From contig JAZNFW010000062.1 in NCBI GenBank assembly GCA_045576175.1, positions 1-6,377 on the forward strand: DNA of 6,377 bases. Direction: 5' to 3'. Below, piece after piece: positions 1 through 6,377 of this stretch; position 1 is the first letter of the stretch; each line of letters begins with the position of its first letter. The position numbers and the translations under genes are program-made. This DNA is from RGIG8748 sp045576175. Its GTDB lineage: Bacteria > Bacillota > Clostridia > UMGS1810. The notes beneath the pieces are model-generated. The model was not told where the DNA came from, ran no database searches, and worked only from the letters and a program-made list of their open reading frames with translations.

Positions 1-1
1 C

Positions 2-2662
2 AAAACCATGCAAACTTCTGCCGATATTGTAAGTGGAATCAATAATGGAGTAAAAACTCTGGCAGTGGCAGGAGCGGCTGCGGGAACGGCAGTACTCGGC
101 ATAGGTACCAACTACAACATGCAGATGGAGCAGTACAATGCTGGTTTTACCACGATGTTGGGAAATGCGGAGAGAGCTGGTGAGCTAATCAATGACCTTA
201 AGGCATTTTCGGAAGAAACTCCATTTGAACTTACTGATTTAGCAGATGCAAGTACAACACTACTGGCATTTGGCGAAGATGTGAGTAATCTTATGCCTGA
301 CCTTAAAATGCTCGGCGACATCTCTCTGGGCAATCAAGAAAAGTTCAAGAGCCTTGCTCTTGTGTTTGGGCAGGTCCAGTCCCAGGGCAAGCTTATGGGC
401 CAAGACCTTCTACAGATGATAAACTCGGGATTCAACCCACTGCAGATTATATCCGAAAAAACAGGCAAGTCCGTAGCGCAGCTCAAAGATGAAATGGCAA
501 AGGGAGCCATAACCTATGAGATGGTTGCTGATGCTATGAGAACTGCTACTTCTGAAGGCGGACAGTTTTTTAACGCGTTGGAAAACCAGTCCAAGACGGC
601 CAAAGGCCAGATATCCACATTGAAGGATAACATTACTGCGTTTTTTGGTGAGCTTTCTGCAGGTTTTTCCGAAACTCTTTCAGAAGATGTTCTCCCGGCG
701 GCAATAGAAGGCGTAGAGTGGCTTAATGAAAAACTTGAAGACGGAAGCCTTGAAAAGTTCTTTAAAGGAGCTGCGGTGGCGGCCACAAGTTTTGGTGGTG
801 CAGTTGCTGCACTCAATATAAGCCTTGTCGCCAATGATATTGCACAGCTTGTTAAAGGTGTTGAAGGGTACACAACGGCCACTAAGCTCGGCACTACCGC
901 GCAAAAGCTTTTCAATGCCGAACTTTTAAAAAGCCCGTACACTTGGGCGGCGGTGGCTCTTGCTGCCTTGATTTCTGCGGTTATTACATATGATGCAACT
1001 CACGAAAGCATGGCCGAGAAGACTTCTAGAAGAAACAAGGAAATAGGAGATTCCCTTGAAGAATTAAAAACCAGCACCGAAGAAGCCTTAAATGCCATAG
1101 AGGAAAAAAGTAAGGCAGATGAAGCCGAGGCGGGCAAGGCTGAAGCGCTAAAAAACCAACTGTTCGCATTGGAGTCTCAGATTAAAAGCGGAACGCTTAC
1201 GGATGAAGAGGCGACACAAAAGAAAAAAGAATTCGCGGCAGTTGCTTCACAATTGGAAGGAATCATTCCCGGAGTTACATCGCTGTTGTATGATGAGACA
1301 GGGGCAATCAGCGTTCAAACTTCCGCTGTTAATGACCTTGTAAATTCTTATGTTAAGCTAGCAACAGCAAAAGCTAATGTTAATGCTTATCAGTCTATGC
1401 TTGACGAAGTGAGTCTTAAGCTTGTAAAAGCCAAATATGCTGATGAAGAGGCATGGAATTTTGCTCAAGAACAACTTGATAAATACAATGCCGATGGTGG
1501 AGCTTTGAATAAAAGCGCATTTGATGAAGCGATGGAGAATGCTCATGCTGCTTCAGACTATGTGGACGAACTATTTAAAAAGCAAAGCAAGATAGTAGAT
1601 GATTTAGCAAAGGCTAGTGCGACAGCAGCCGATATTGCTTCTGAGTATAGTGCTTTGGGCGGAAAAACAGAAGATGGCAAAACAGGCGCAGGTCCAGGTA
1701 CAACCACAGCTGCAACAAAAGCAACGGATGCACAAAAGCAAGCATATCAGAAAGAACGCAAAGAGCTTGAAAGACACAAGGAACTTTGTCTTATAACCGA
1801 AGCGGAATTTTATGCTGGTCTTGCCGACTTAAGAGATAAGCACTTCAAGGAAACTGACGATGAATACGCAAACATAACGCAAGAAATCAAAAAGTATACG
1901 AAGTCCACAAAAGATGAAATAGTCAAGGAATACAAAGAATCTTTTGAGGCTATAGAAAAAGAACGGCAGAAATTTGCAAAAAATTTAGAAAGCACAAACA
2001 AGGCTTTCCGCACTGTAACTATAGAGGGCGTGGGCGACAAAGGAAACAGTACACTTTCCTATACAGAGCTTGCCGATGTCGGAGCGGACAACCGTGTTTT
2101 AGAGCAATACTCAAGCCTATTAGATCAACTGGAGAGCAGGGCGGGCGGAATACCCGATTTGGTTGCAGAACAGCTAAAGAGTATGTCCAACGAGGACGCT
2201 GTTAAATATCTTCAGACTGTGCTACGTTCTTCAAATGCAGAATTTGAAAAATACATAGAAGATATTAACAAAAACTCTCAGCTGGCAGATACTATAGGCG
2301 ACAAGCTTTTTGCGGATGACTTTACAGAAATGCATGATGCTTTTACCCAGGAATTCGGGAAGCTTCCGGAAGATTTCTTTTCCATTGGAGAGGAAAGCGC
2401 TGAAAGCTTTACAAATGGATTTATGAACGCTTACAAGCTTATGTTCCAAGAAATCCAGGCGGAGATTGACGCTCTGTTCAGTTCAAAGTTTCCTGCTTCA
2501 AGTGAGATTGCTATGGCCAGCTCAAATTCCGTAACAACATATACATTCTATGATAACAGGGCAACCACAATAAATGCACCCGAGTCTTCGCCACGGGGGA
2601 TTATTGAGGCTGCAAATGTGCGTGATAATTGGGAATCACACACGGCAAAGTGGGGTGAATAA
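2..2662 (+). CDS. Phage tail tape measure protein (5' end cut off)
   Basis: This is the tail length ruler, an elongated mostly helical protein that fills the tail tube and is released on infection. The frame is open to the left edge. The first ATG (position 8) has no ribosome binding site in the few bases before it, and the protein starts too close to the conserved domain, so the true start is probably upstream. Residues are numbered from that ATG. Residues 15-36 are an Ala/Gly/Val-rich hydrophobic stretch. Residues 38 to about 215 match the tape measure N-terminal domain (TIGR02675 type): TPFEL at 71-75, MGQDLLQMINSGFNPLQ from 130, and GGQFFNALENQSKTAKGQ at 184-201. A second hydrophobic segment lies near 312-328. 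A charged helical region follows, then a Gly/Thr-rich linker (551-575). A long Lys/Glu-rich helical stretch (about 576-667) contains ITEAEFYAGLADLRDKHF, a form common in Firmicutes tape measures. No peptidase or lysozyme-like domain is visible. It is followed 2 bases later by the Dit gene. Confidence 0.93.
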   Translation, partial: KTMQTSADIVSGINNGVKTLAVAGAAAGTAVLGIGTNYNMQMEQYNAGFTTMLGNAERAGELINDLKAFSEETPFELTDLADASTTLLAFGEDVSNLMPDLKMLGDISLGNQEKFKSLALVFGQVQSQGKLMGQDLLQMINSGFNPLQIISEKTGKSVAQLKDEMAKGAITYEMVADAMRTATSEGGQFFNALENQSKTAKGQISTLKDNITAFFGELSAGFSETLSEDVLPAAIEGVEWLNEKLEDGSLEKFFKGAAVAATSFGGAVAALNISLVANDIAQLVKGVEGYTTATKLGTTAQKLFNAELLKSPYTWAAVALAALISAVITYDATHESMAEKTSRRNKEIGDSLEELKTSTEEALNAIEEKSKADEAEAGKAEALKNQLFALESQIKSGTLTDEEATQKKKEFAAVASQLEGIIPGVTSLLYDETGAISVQTSAVNDLVNSYVKLATAKANVNAYQSMLDEVSLKLVKAKYADEEAWNFAQEQLDKYNADGGALNKSAFDEAMENAHAASDYVDELFKKQSKIVDDLAKASATAADIASEYSALGGKTEDGKTGAGPGTTTAATKATDAQKQAYQKERKELERHKELCLITEAEFYAGLADLRDKHFKETDDEYANITQEIKKYTKSTKDEIVKEYKESFEAIEKERQKFAKNLESTNKAFRTVTIEGVGDKGNSTLSYTELADVGADNRVLEQYSSLLDQLESRAGGIPDLVAEQLKSMSNEDAVKYLQTVLRSSNAEFEKYIEDINKNSQLADTIGDKLFADDFTEMHDAFTQEFGKLPEDFFSIGEESAESFTNGFMNAYKLMFQEIQAEIDALFSSKFPASSEIAMASSNSVTTYTFYDNRATTINAPESSPRGIIEAANVRDNWESHTAKWGE
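2652..2658 (+). promoter_or_regulatory. Ribosome binding site for the Dit gene, inside the tape measure gene
   Basis: GGGGTGA lies 6 bases before the ATG at 2665. It encodes part of the last three residues (WGE) of the tape measure protein. The overlap suggests the two genes are translationally coupled, which is inference. Confidence 0.7.
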
Positions 2663-2664
2663 TA

Positions 2665-3507
2665 ATGCAAATTAAATATGTATCAAAGGGCGGTACAGTA
2701 ACAATGGGCGGAAATAATCCTAATATACAGATTATAAAGCTCAGCGGATTTGGTTTGCCGTCAAGAAGATACGACGAAGTTTCCTTTGCCAAGGAAAATG
2801 GAGTAACAACTACCGGAGACAGCGATTATCCTCGTACGCTTACAATAACTGCAGATATTTACGGAAACCGTACGGATGTACTAAAGGTAATGGAAGCCTT
2901 TTATTACAACGGCGAAATGTTTTGTGATTTCGGCCCGGAAATGAAACGCAGAATATCCTGCAAACTTATACAATCTGATGATGTGCAAAACCATTCCAGC
3001 AGTGGCATAAACACAATCACGGTGCAGTTTCAAGCGGATTACCCTTATTTTAACGATTTCGAAGATACGATAATTAGCCTTGCAAGTTACAAAAATCGTG
3101 TTTTAGACAGTTTTGAGCTGCCTTGTGTGTTTTCTGAAATATTCCAGGACGGAACACTGTATAATCACGGCAACAAAAGGTGTTATGGTGTTATAACACT
3201 ATCGTCTGAGTATGAGCCTACCGCTGAAGAGGGAATTATTACAATAACCAATTCCACTACAGGCAAAAGCCTTAATTTTCATCATGTATTAAGAAAAGGC
3301 GAGAAGGTTGAAATAGACCTTAACGCCAGAAAAATTATAAGCAGCATCGATGGGAAGATAACAAATGCTATTACGGATGATACGGAGATGGCAGACTTTT
3401 ATTTTGAACCAGGAGAAAACAATCTGTCTTTTACTACCAACGAAAGTCTACGCCCTGTAAGTGCCTCAATAAAATACAACAACATATATCTTGCGGCAGT
3501 AGTATAG
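2665..3507 (+). CDS. dit: Distal tail protein (Dit-like, phage tail family protein)
   Basis: At 280 residues this has the usual size of a siphovirus distal tail protein, which forms a hexameric ring joining the tail tube to the tip and acting as a hub for baseplate proteins. The N-terminal part (about 25-130) has the expected beta-rich pattern, with alternating-strand segments such as PRTLTITADIYG and ISCKLIQ. It ends in QFQADYPYFND (122-131), the '-f.a.pyf.d' ending typical of the Dit N-terminal domain. The C-terminal part (about 140-280) looks like the second, galectin-like beta domain: ITITNSTTGKSLNF, then GEKVEIDLNARKI (212-224), then the '-PGENNLSF' turn at 249-256 that commonly closes these proteins. 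Position directly after the tape measure and before a tail hub gene is the classic Dit position. The start is set by the binding site overlapping the upstream gene. The family call is from pattern recognition, not a search. Confidence 0.87.
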   Translation: MQIKYVSKGGTVTMGGNNPNIQIIKLSGFGLPSRRYDEVSFAKENGVTTTGDSDYPRTLTITADIYGNRTDVLKVMEAFYYNGEMFCDFGPEMKRRISCKLIQSDDVQNHSSSGINTITVQFQADYPYFNDFEDTIISLASYKNRVLDSFELPCVFSEIFQDGTLYNHGNKRCYGVITLSSEYEPTAEEGIITITNSTTGKSLNFHHVLRKGEKVEIDLNARKIISSIDGKITNAITDDTEMADFYFEPGENNLSFTTNESLRPVSASIKYNNIYLAAVV

Positions 3508-3512
3508 GAGGG
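3506..3512 (+). promoter_or_regulatory. Ribosome binding site for the tail hub gene
   Basis: AGGAGGG lies 4 bases before the ATG at 3517. Its first two bases are the end of the TAG stop codon of the Dit gene. This near-perfect anti-16S match fixes the start of the next gene. Confidence 0.85.
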
Positions 3513-3516
3513 AAAT

Positions 3517-4467
3517 ATGGATATAATTTTTAAAACGCTTGATTTTTCTGATAAGCACATACTTCCTCCTTCTGCCAAAGATATAGGCTACATATCTATG
3601 AATGGTACGATTGAACATTGTGGTACGGGTTCTTTTGAACTGGCATTTCACGATCCGGAGCTTGAGGAGTTCGCTTCTCTTCATCCGGAAGGCTTGTTTG
3701 TAAAGTGGGGATACTTTGAGGGATTTTTTACCGACTATAACTTTACAGAAACTAGAAAGTCGATATATGGCAGCCATCTTAATTCGCTTGCCCACAAACT
3801 TGTTTTTCCTGCGCAAACAATCACGGAAAATCAAAGAATAGAGGCAACTGTCAAGGCACTCATAAACACCCACGCTCCGTGGCTGGTGTTTGACGATACG
3901 GGATATACAGACGCCATCTCTTTCTCTACGGACAGCTATTTGCAAGGAGACAAGTTTTTAAAGGAGTATCTCGGGAAAGTCAAATGGGGCTACCGCATAT
4001 ATATCAAGGATACAGAACTTCATTTTAAACTTGTGAAGCCAGAAATCAATCCGCTTATGTTTTCTGTGGGAAACAAGAATATCTACGAAATAAGCGAAGA
4101 TTTTGATAGCAAGAACACAGCCTTTGGTGGTTGGTACAAGAAAACCGAAGAAGATGATGGTACCAGGCTTGAGGAAGAAGTGTGGACGTATATATCCATC
4201 GAAGAAAAAAATGGAATTTACAAGAGAGACACCGTTCTCTCCAGCCATTCTCCGCAAGCAGCTTTGGATGAGCTTCGAGCCAAAAAGGACAAGCACACTT
4301 TTCTAGCTAAGACAAGGAATGTGGAATTCAACGCAGATTATGCCTTGGGAGATATAATAAGACTCAGAACAAAAGGAATCACAAAAAAACAAGTACAGAG
4401 CATAGATCTATGGTGCGAGGGAGACACGCACCACGAAGAACCTGTGCTTTCAGAATGGGAGGAGTAA
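3517..4467 (+). CDS. Tail hub/tip protein, siphovirus ReqiPepy6 Gp37-like (Tal N-terminal type)
   Basis: This protein is likely to close the distal end of the tail as a trimeric hub beneath the Dit ring. The N-terminus has the family's usual signature: GTGSFELAFHDPE (36-48), then a stretch ending in WGYFEGFFTDYNF, then a G-x-L-x-x-L region (YGSHLNSLAHKLVF). This fits the pattern '...G.FeL..p...l..g..v...gfI...' of Gp37-like and Tal ring domains. Near the C-terminus YALGDIIRL (275-283) matches the 'y.lGDiv.l' motif that precedes the last strands of these hub proteins, and the protein ends soon after at SEWEE. At 316 residues it corresponds only to the hub part. No C-terminal peptidase, glycosidase or collagen-like extension is visible, unlike long Tal proteins. 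The assignment to Gp37-like rather than to the general prophage endopeptidase tail family is less certain than the hub role itself. Confidence 0.82.
   Translation: MDIIFKTLDFSDKHILPPSAKDIGYISMNGTIEHCGTGSFELAFHDPELEEFASLHPEGLFVKWGYFEGFFTDYNFTETRKSIYGSHLNSLAHKLVFPAQTITENQRIEATVKALINTHAPWLVFDDTGYTDAISFSTDSYLQGDKFLKEYLGKVKWGYRIYIKDTELHFKLVKPEINPLMFSVGNKNIYEISEDFDSKNTAFGGWYKKTEEDDGTRLEEEVWTYISIEEKNGIYKRDTVLSSHSPQAALDELRAKKDKHTFLAKTRNVEFNADYALGDIIRLRTKGITKKQVQSIDLWCEGDTHHEEPVLSEWEE
4457..4464 (+). promoter_or_regulatory. Ribosome binding site deciding a GTG start
   Basis: GGGAGGAG ends 6 bases before GTG at 4471 and encodes the last residues (W-E-E) of the hub protein. The next in-frame ATG (codon 18, position 4522) has no comparable site before it, so GTG is the best start. 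Confidence 0.8.
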
Positions 4468-4470
4468 AAA

Positions 4471-5316
4471 GTGTCGGATAATTTTTTATACAGTTCATTG
4501 ACCGAAGAAGGTTATACAAATATGGTAACTGCAGAGGACTTAAACAATATTGCTGCAGATTTGGGATATGCTGAATACTCTCATTTTCCGGAGGAACCGC
4601 CGCAGAGTGCGGTGTCTGCGCTCAATCAAATAACGCAAGATTTGACAAGCAAGGGAATTCTTCAGATAGGAAATTGTTGTAAGGTAAGCATAAACGAAAA
4701 TACAATAACCGTTGCAGACGGTGTATGTGTTTTTGAAAACGGAGCAAAAAAACGGCTTACTGAACCTGTTACACTTGCATTCATTGAGGGCAGTGTAAAC
4801 TATGTTTATATGCTTAATAACATTACCGAAAATAGAATTCAAGTTGTAACCAGTATAAACAACCCCGCAGAGAGTGAGTATGCAATTGACTATGTAATGC
4901 TTGCGGAGATAAGCAAAAGCAAGGCGGTGAAAGACCGAAGATATTGGTCTATATCGAAGACGGGGAATGGTAAAAATATAGTGACCGAACATACAGCCGA
5001 ATTTAAATTTGTGCCAGAATACTATAATGCCTCTACGGGAGAGTATGAGAGGCGCTATACTGAATATGTTTTTGATATTTCGCAGAGCGGTGCAAATTAT
5101 CTTTTATTTTATAAAACAAGTTACCTTAAGTCATATCCAATCGCTATAAACCTAAACAGAGAGATAGACATTTTTGTCATGGTTGATAAATTAGGCCACG
5201 CGATGGAAATAACGAAAGAGGGTACAAAGCTGTACATGAGGTCATATAGTTATCACGGCAATAAAGCTAACTCTCTGCCAACAGAATACGAAACTAAGAC
5301 ATTTTGGCTTGTGTAG
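4471..5316 (+). CDS. Putative baseplate or tail-fibre protein, beta-rich, unknown C-terminal domain
   Basis: This is a 281-residue protein starting with GTG. I do not recognise a named family with confidence. The first 60 residues look helical (TAEDLNNIAADLGY, then SAVSALNQITQDLTSKGIL), resembling the N-terminal attachment region of tail fibre proteins. Residues 64-148 look like a beta domain common in phage baseplate and fibre proteins: a 'V-N-N-T-I-T-V-A-D-G' type turn, then VNYVYMLNNITENRIQVV, ending in IDYVMLAEI (139-147), a very typical 'yv.LAei' ending. Residues about 165-281 are a separate beta-rich region with many aromatics (for example YLLFYKTSYLKSYPIAINL) and unknown function. A Cys pair lies at 69-70. 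There is no signal peptide or membrane segment. Its place between the hub and the later baseplate genes supports a structural role at the tail tip, possibly in host recognition (inference). Confidence 0.65.
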   Translation: MSDNFLYSSLTEEGYTNMVTAEDLNNIAADLGYAEYSHFPEEPPQSAVSALNQITQDLTSKGILQIGNCCKVSINENTITVADGVCVFENGAKKRLTEPVTLAFIEGSVNYVYMLNNITENRIQVVTSINNPAESEYAIDYVMLAEISKSKAVKDRRYWSISKTGNGKNIVTEHTAEFKFVPEYYNASTGEYERRYTEYVFDISQSGANYLLFYKTSYLKSYPIAINLNREIDIFVMVDKLGHAMEITKEGTKLYMRSYSYHGNKANSLPTEYETKTFWLV

Positions 5317-5321
5317 GAGGG
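5315..5321 (+). promoter_or_regulatory. Ribosome binding site for the 105-residue protein gene
   Basis: AGGAGGG overlaps the TAG stop codon of the preceding gene and lies 3 bases before ATG 5325. It rules out the upstream in-frame TTG at 5304, because the site would then sit inside the coding region. Confidence 0.8.
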
Positions 5322-5324
5322 AAT

Positions 5325-5642
5325 ATGGTTGAATTAAAAACAATGTCTCAAGGCATAAAAATAGAATATACAATCGGAGACCTTTTTCAGTTTGTGCTAA
5401 ATTTCCGAGAAGCTTTGAAAGAAGATGTTGAAGTCTACTTCGAAGTTTCGCCCAATGGTACTGTGCCAATTATAAGCAAACTATTCGTGCCCTGCTCAAA
5501 CAAAGTTGAAATTATCCTTACGGAAGAAGAAACAAATAAACTAAAAGTTTCCCGAAATCATATGTACAAGCTTTTTCTTGTGTTGGGAGACCAAAAAAGC
5601 TGTATCCTTTCGGGGACAATAAAATTAAAGAGGAGTGAATAA
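5325..5642 (+). CDS. Small putative baseplate protein, possibly Ig-like/BppU-like fold
   Basis: This is a 105-residue protein beginning MVELKTMSQGIKIEYTIGD. A longer reading frame exists from TTG at 5304, but the strong binding site directly before ATG 5325 makes that ATG the real start. The residue pattern suggests a single beta sandwich: KIEYTIGDLFQFVLNF, VEVYFEVS, VEIILTEEETNKL, then MYKLFLVLGDQKSCILSGTIKLKR. This order (an early 'GD' with alternating hydrophobics, an 'L-t-x-e-x-t-x-x-L' segment, then 'Y-x-l-x-l-x-x-g-x-x-x-x-l-x-G-x-i-x-l') is what I would expect for the N-terminal domain of upper baseplate proteins of the BppU kind. That is inference from the pattern, not a recognised match. 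It has no signal peptide or membrane segment. It sits 8 bases after a putative fibre protein gene and 1 base before an upper-baseplate-like gene, so a tail-tip structural role is the best guess. Confidence 0.6.
   Translation: MVELKTMSQGIKIEYTIGDLFQFVLNFREALKEDVEVYFEVSPNGTVPIISKLFVPCSNKVEIILTEEETNKLKVSRNHMYKLFLVLGDQKSCILSGTIKLKRSE
5631..5637 (+). promoter_or_regulatory. Ribosome binding site for the upper-baseplate-like gene
   Basis: AGGAGTG lies 6 bases before ATG 5644 and encodes part of the last three residues (RSE) of the preceding protein. The arrangement closely resembles the tape measure/Dit junction. Confidence 0.75.
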
Positions 5643-5643
5643 T

Positions 5644-6377
5644 ATGAGTGCAAATGTGGTTTCAAACAATGTAATAGATGTCACTGAAATGGCCGCTGAT
5701 TTTCTTGATGTTGGTGTAGAGGCCTACTTTACGATAGACAATAGAACAAGAAAAATCACAGTTCCAGAGGGCTTTGTAACACTCGGTGTAGAATTCGATG
5801 GAAATTCTGAGCGTGTATGGTTTGAGTGCCCCAGGTATGTCGGCGACAATGTTGACCTTACCACCCGAAACATATGCATAAATTATGAAAATGCCAACGG
5901 TGAAAGGGATGTGTATTATGCAAATGATGTAGTTGTAGATGGTGACAATGTACATTTCAGTTGGAAAATAGGAAGCAAGGTTGCAAGGTGCAAGGGAAAA
6001 GTTAAATTCATTGTGTGTGCTACGAGCACGGATGAAGAAGGCAAGGTTATTGCAGATTGGAATACAACTCTTTGCACTGCTCCTGTGTTGGAAGGTCTTG
6101 AGGTGAAAAATCCGGAACCCGATACACCCGAGTATGATATTGTAAATCAGCTAATTTCTCTCTGTAAGAACATTAAGCAATCCGACTACAACCAAAACGA
6201 CGCAACCAAACCCGACTACATCAAAAACAGACCTTTCTACACCGAAACAATCTGCGTCGAAGCAGACCTATCGGGGTATGAGGTTATACCTGATGAATGG
6301 GTTGAAGTACCTGTTAGTGAAGAGGATGCAGCAAGGTTTGATAGCGTTTCGGATAGAAAACGCCTTGTAATTTTTGA
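5644..6377 (+). CDS. Upper-baseplate/tail-fibre-like minor structural protein (3' end cut off)
   Basis: The first 244 codons and two bases of the next are present; the frame is open to the right edge. Residues about 28-155 form a beta-rich domain familiar from minor structural or baseplate upper proteins of Firmicutes prophages. Examples are VTLGVEFDGNSERVWFECP, then VHFSWKIGSKVARCKGKVKF, and ADWNTTLCTAPVLEGLEV (137-154), close to the recurring 'W-N-T-x-x-x-x-x-V-L-E-G-L-E-V' form. A short Pro-rich hinge (NPEPDTPE, 156-163) and a helical stretch (YDIVNQLISLCKNI, 164-177) follow, as in proteins that trimerise through a helix after their baseplate-binding domain. Residues 180-199 carry a linker motif (SDYNQNDATKPDYIKNRPFY) often seen in gut phage fibre proteins. 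The remaining C-terminal part, the likely host-contact end, lies outside the window. The frame has no Met-free ambiguity: ATG 5644 follows a good binding site. Confidence 0.72.
   Translation, partial: MSANVVSNNVIDVTEMAADFLDVGVEAYFTIDNRTRKITVPEGFVTLGVEFDGNSERVWFECPRYVGDNVDLTTRNICINYENANGERDVYYANDVVVDGDNVHFSWKIGSKVARCKGKVKFIVCATSTDEEGKVIADWNTTLCTAPVLEGLEVKNPEPDTPEYDIVNQLISLCKNIKQSDYNQNDATKPDYIKNRPFYTETICVEADLSGYEVIPDEWVEVPVSEEDAARFDSVSDRKRLVIF
6182..6228 (+). repeat. Two imperfect in-frame direct repeats, 30 bases apart
   Basis: CCGACTACAACCAAAAC (6182-6198) recurs as CCGACTACATCAAAAAC (6212-6228), 15 of 17 bases identical. The 30-base step keeps the reading frame and gives two related ten-residue units, SDYNQNDATK (180-189) and PDYIKNRPFY (190-199). 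The likeness may reflect an old tandem duplication or only similar protein sequence. Confidence 0.6.

Noticed and set aside
514..942. 142-codon open frame on the minus strand
   Set aside because: It is antisense to the conserved tape measure N-terminal region. It is Ser/Ala/Pro-rich, as expected from reversed Ala/Gly/Glu codons.
3466..3945. 159-codon open frame on the minus strand
   Set aside because: It lies opposite the end of the Dit gene and the first half of the hub gene. Its product is rich in Arg, Lys, Tyr and Cys without domain character, and the + strand proteins are clear phage families.
4103..4306. 67-codon open frame on the plus strand inside the hub gene
   Set aside because: It is a different frame wholly inside a well supported gene, with no good ribosome binding site seen before its start. 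The product is basic and without family likeness.
4540..4992. 150-codon open frame on the minus strand
   Set aside because: It is antisense to the fibre-like gene, which has a strong binding site and a recognisable beta domain. The minus-strand product shows no domain-like pattern.
5304..5324. Upstream TTG start for the 105-residue protein
   Set aside because: It would overlap the previous gene and place the AGGAGGG site inside the coding region. ATG 5325 directly follows that site.
5662..5955. 97-codon open frame on the minus strand
   Set aside because: It is antisense to the upper-baseplate-like domain, which continues in one long + frame from a good start. The minus-strand product has no convincing start signal.
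6181..6267. Variable region of a diversity-generating retroelement
   Set aside because: The segment is rich in AAC, GAC and TAC codons, but it encodes a linker motif that I recall as conserved across phages. No template copy, reverse transcriptase or accessory gene is in the window.

Overview
The window is a compact stretch of a bacteriophage or prophage tail operon. All genes are on the + strand, and it is almost entirely coding. The host looks like a low-GC Gram-positive bacterium of the Firmicutes (Bacillota), probably a clostridial relative. The reasons are strong AGGAGG-type ribosome binding sites before every gene whose start is visible, AT-rich DNA with frequent ATA and AGA codons, and siphovirus-type tail proteins of the kind found in Gram-positive prophages. 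The species cannot be named from the sequence, and nothing in the window (integrase, att site, host gene) shows whether the phage is integrated or free.

Layout from left to right: (1) a large tape measure protein whose 5' end is cut by the window edge (to 2662); (2) a Dit-like distal tail protein (2665-3507); (3) a tail hub protein of the ReqiPepy6 Gp37-like/Tal N-terminal type (3517-4467); (4) a 281-residue, beta-rich putative baseplate or tail-fibre protein with a GTG start (4471-5316); (5) a 105-residue protein that may be an Ig-like/BppU-like small baseplate component (5325-5642); (6) the first 244 codons of an upper-baseplate/tail-fibre-like protein that runs off the right edge (5644-6377). 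No gap between genes exceeds 9 bases. No promoter, terminator, tRNA, CRISPR array or transposon is visible, so the genes are probably read from a promoter upstream of the window.

The order tape measure - Dit - hub - baseplate/fibre is the standard order of a siphovirus tail-tip module. The tape measure sets tail length and fills the tube. Dit forms the ring joining tube and tip, the hub protein closes the tip, and the last three genes are the likely peripheral baseplate or host-recognition parts. The hub protein is short and carries no visible lytic domain. Holin, endolysin and the host-binding end of the last protein would be expected to the right of the window.

I see no wholly new system here. 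The points most worth a second look are an abrupt patch of C-ending codons with a 30-base internal repeat in the last gene (6181-6267), two poorly characterised baseplate proteins (genes 4 and 5), and gene junctions that recur in two near-identical forms.
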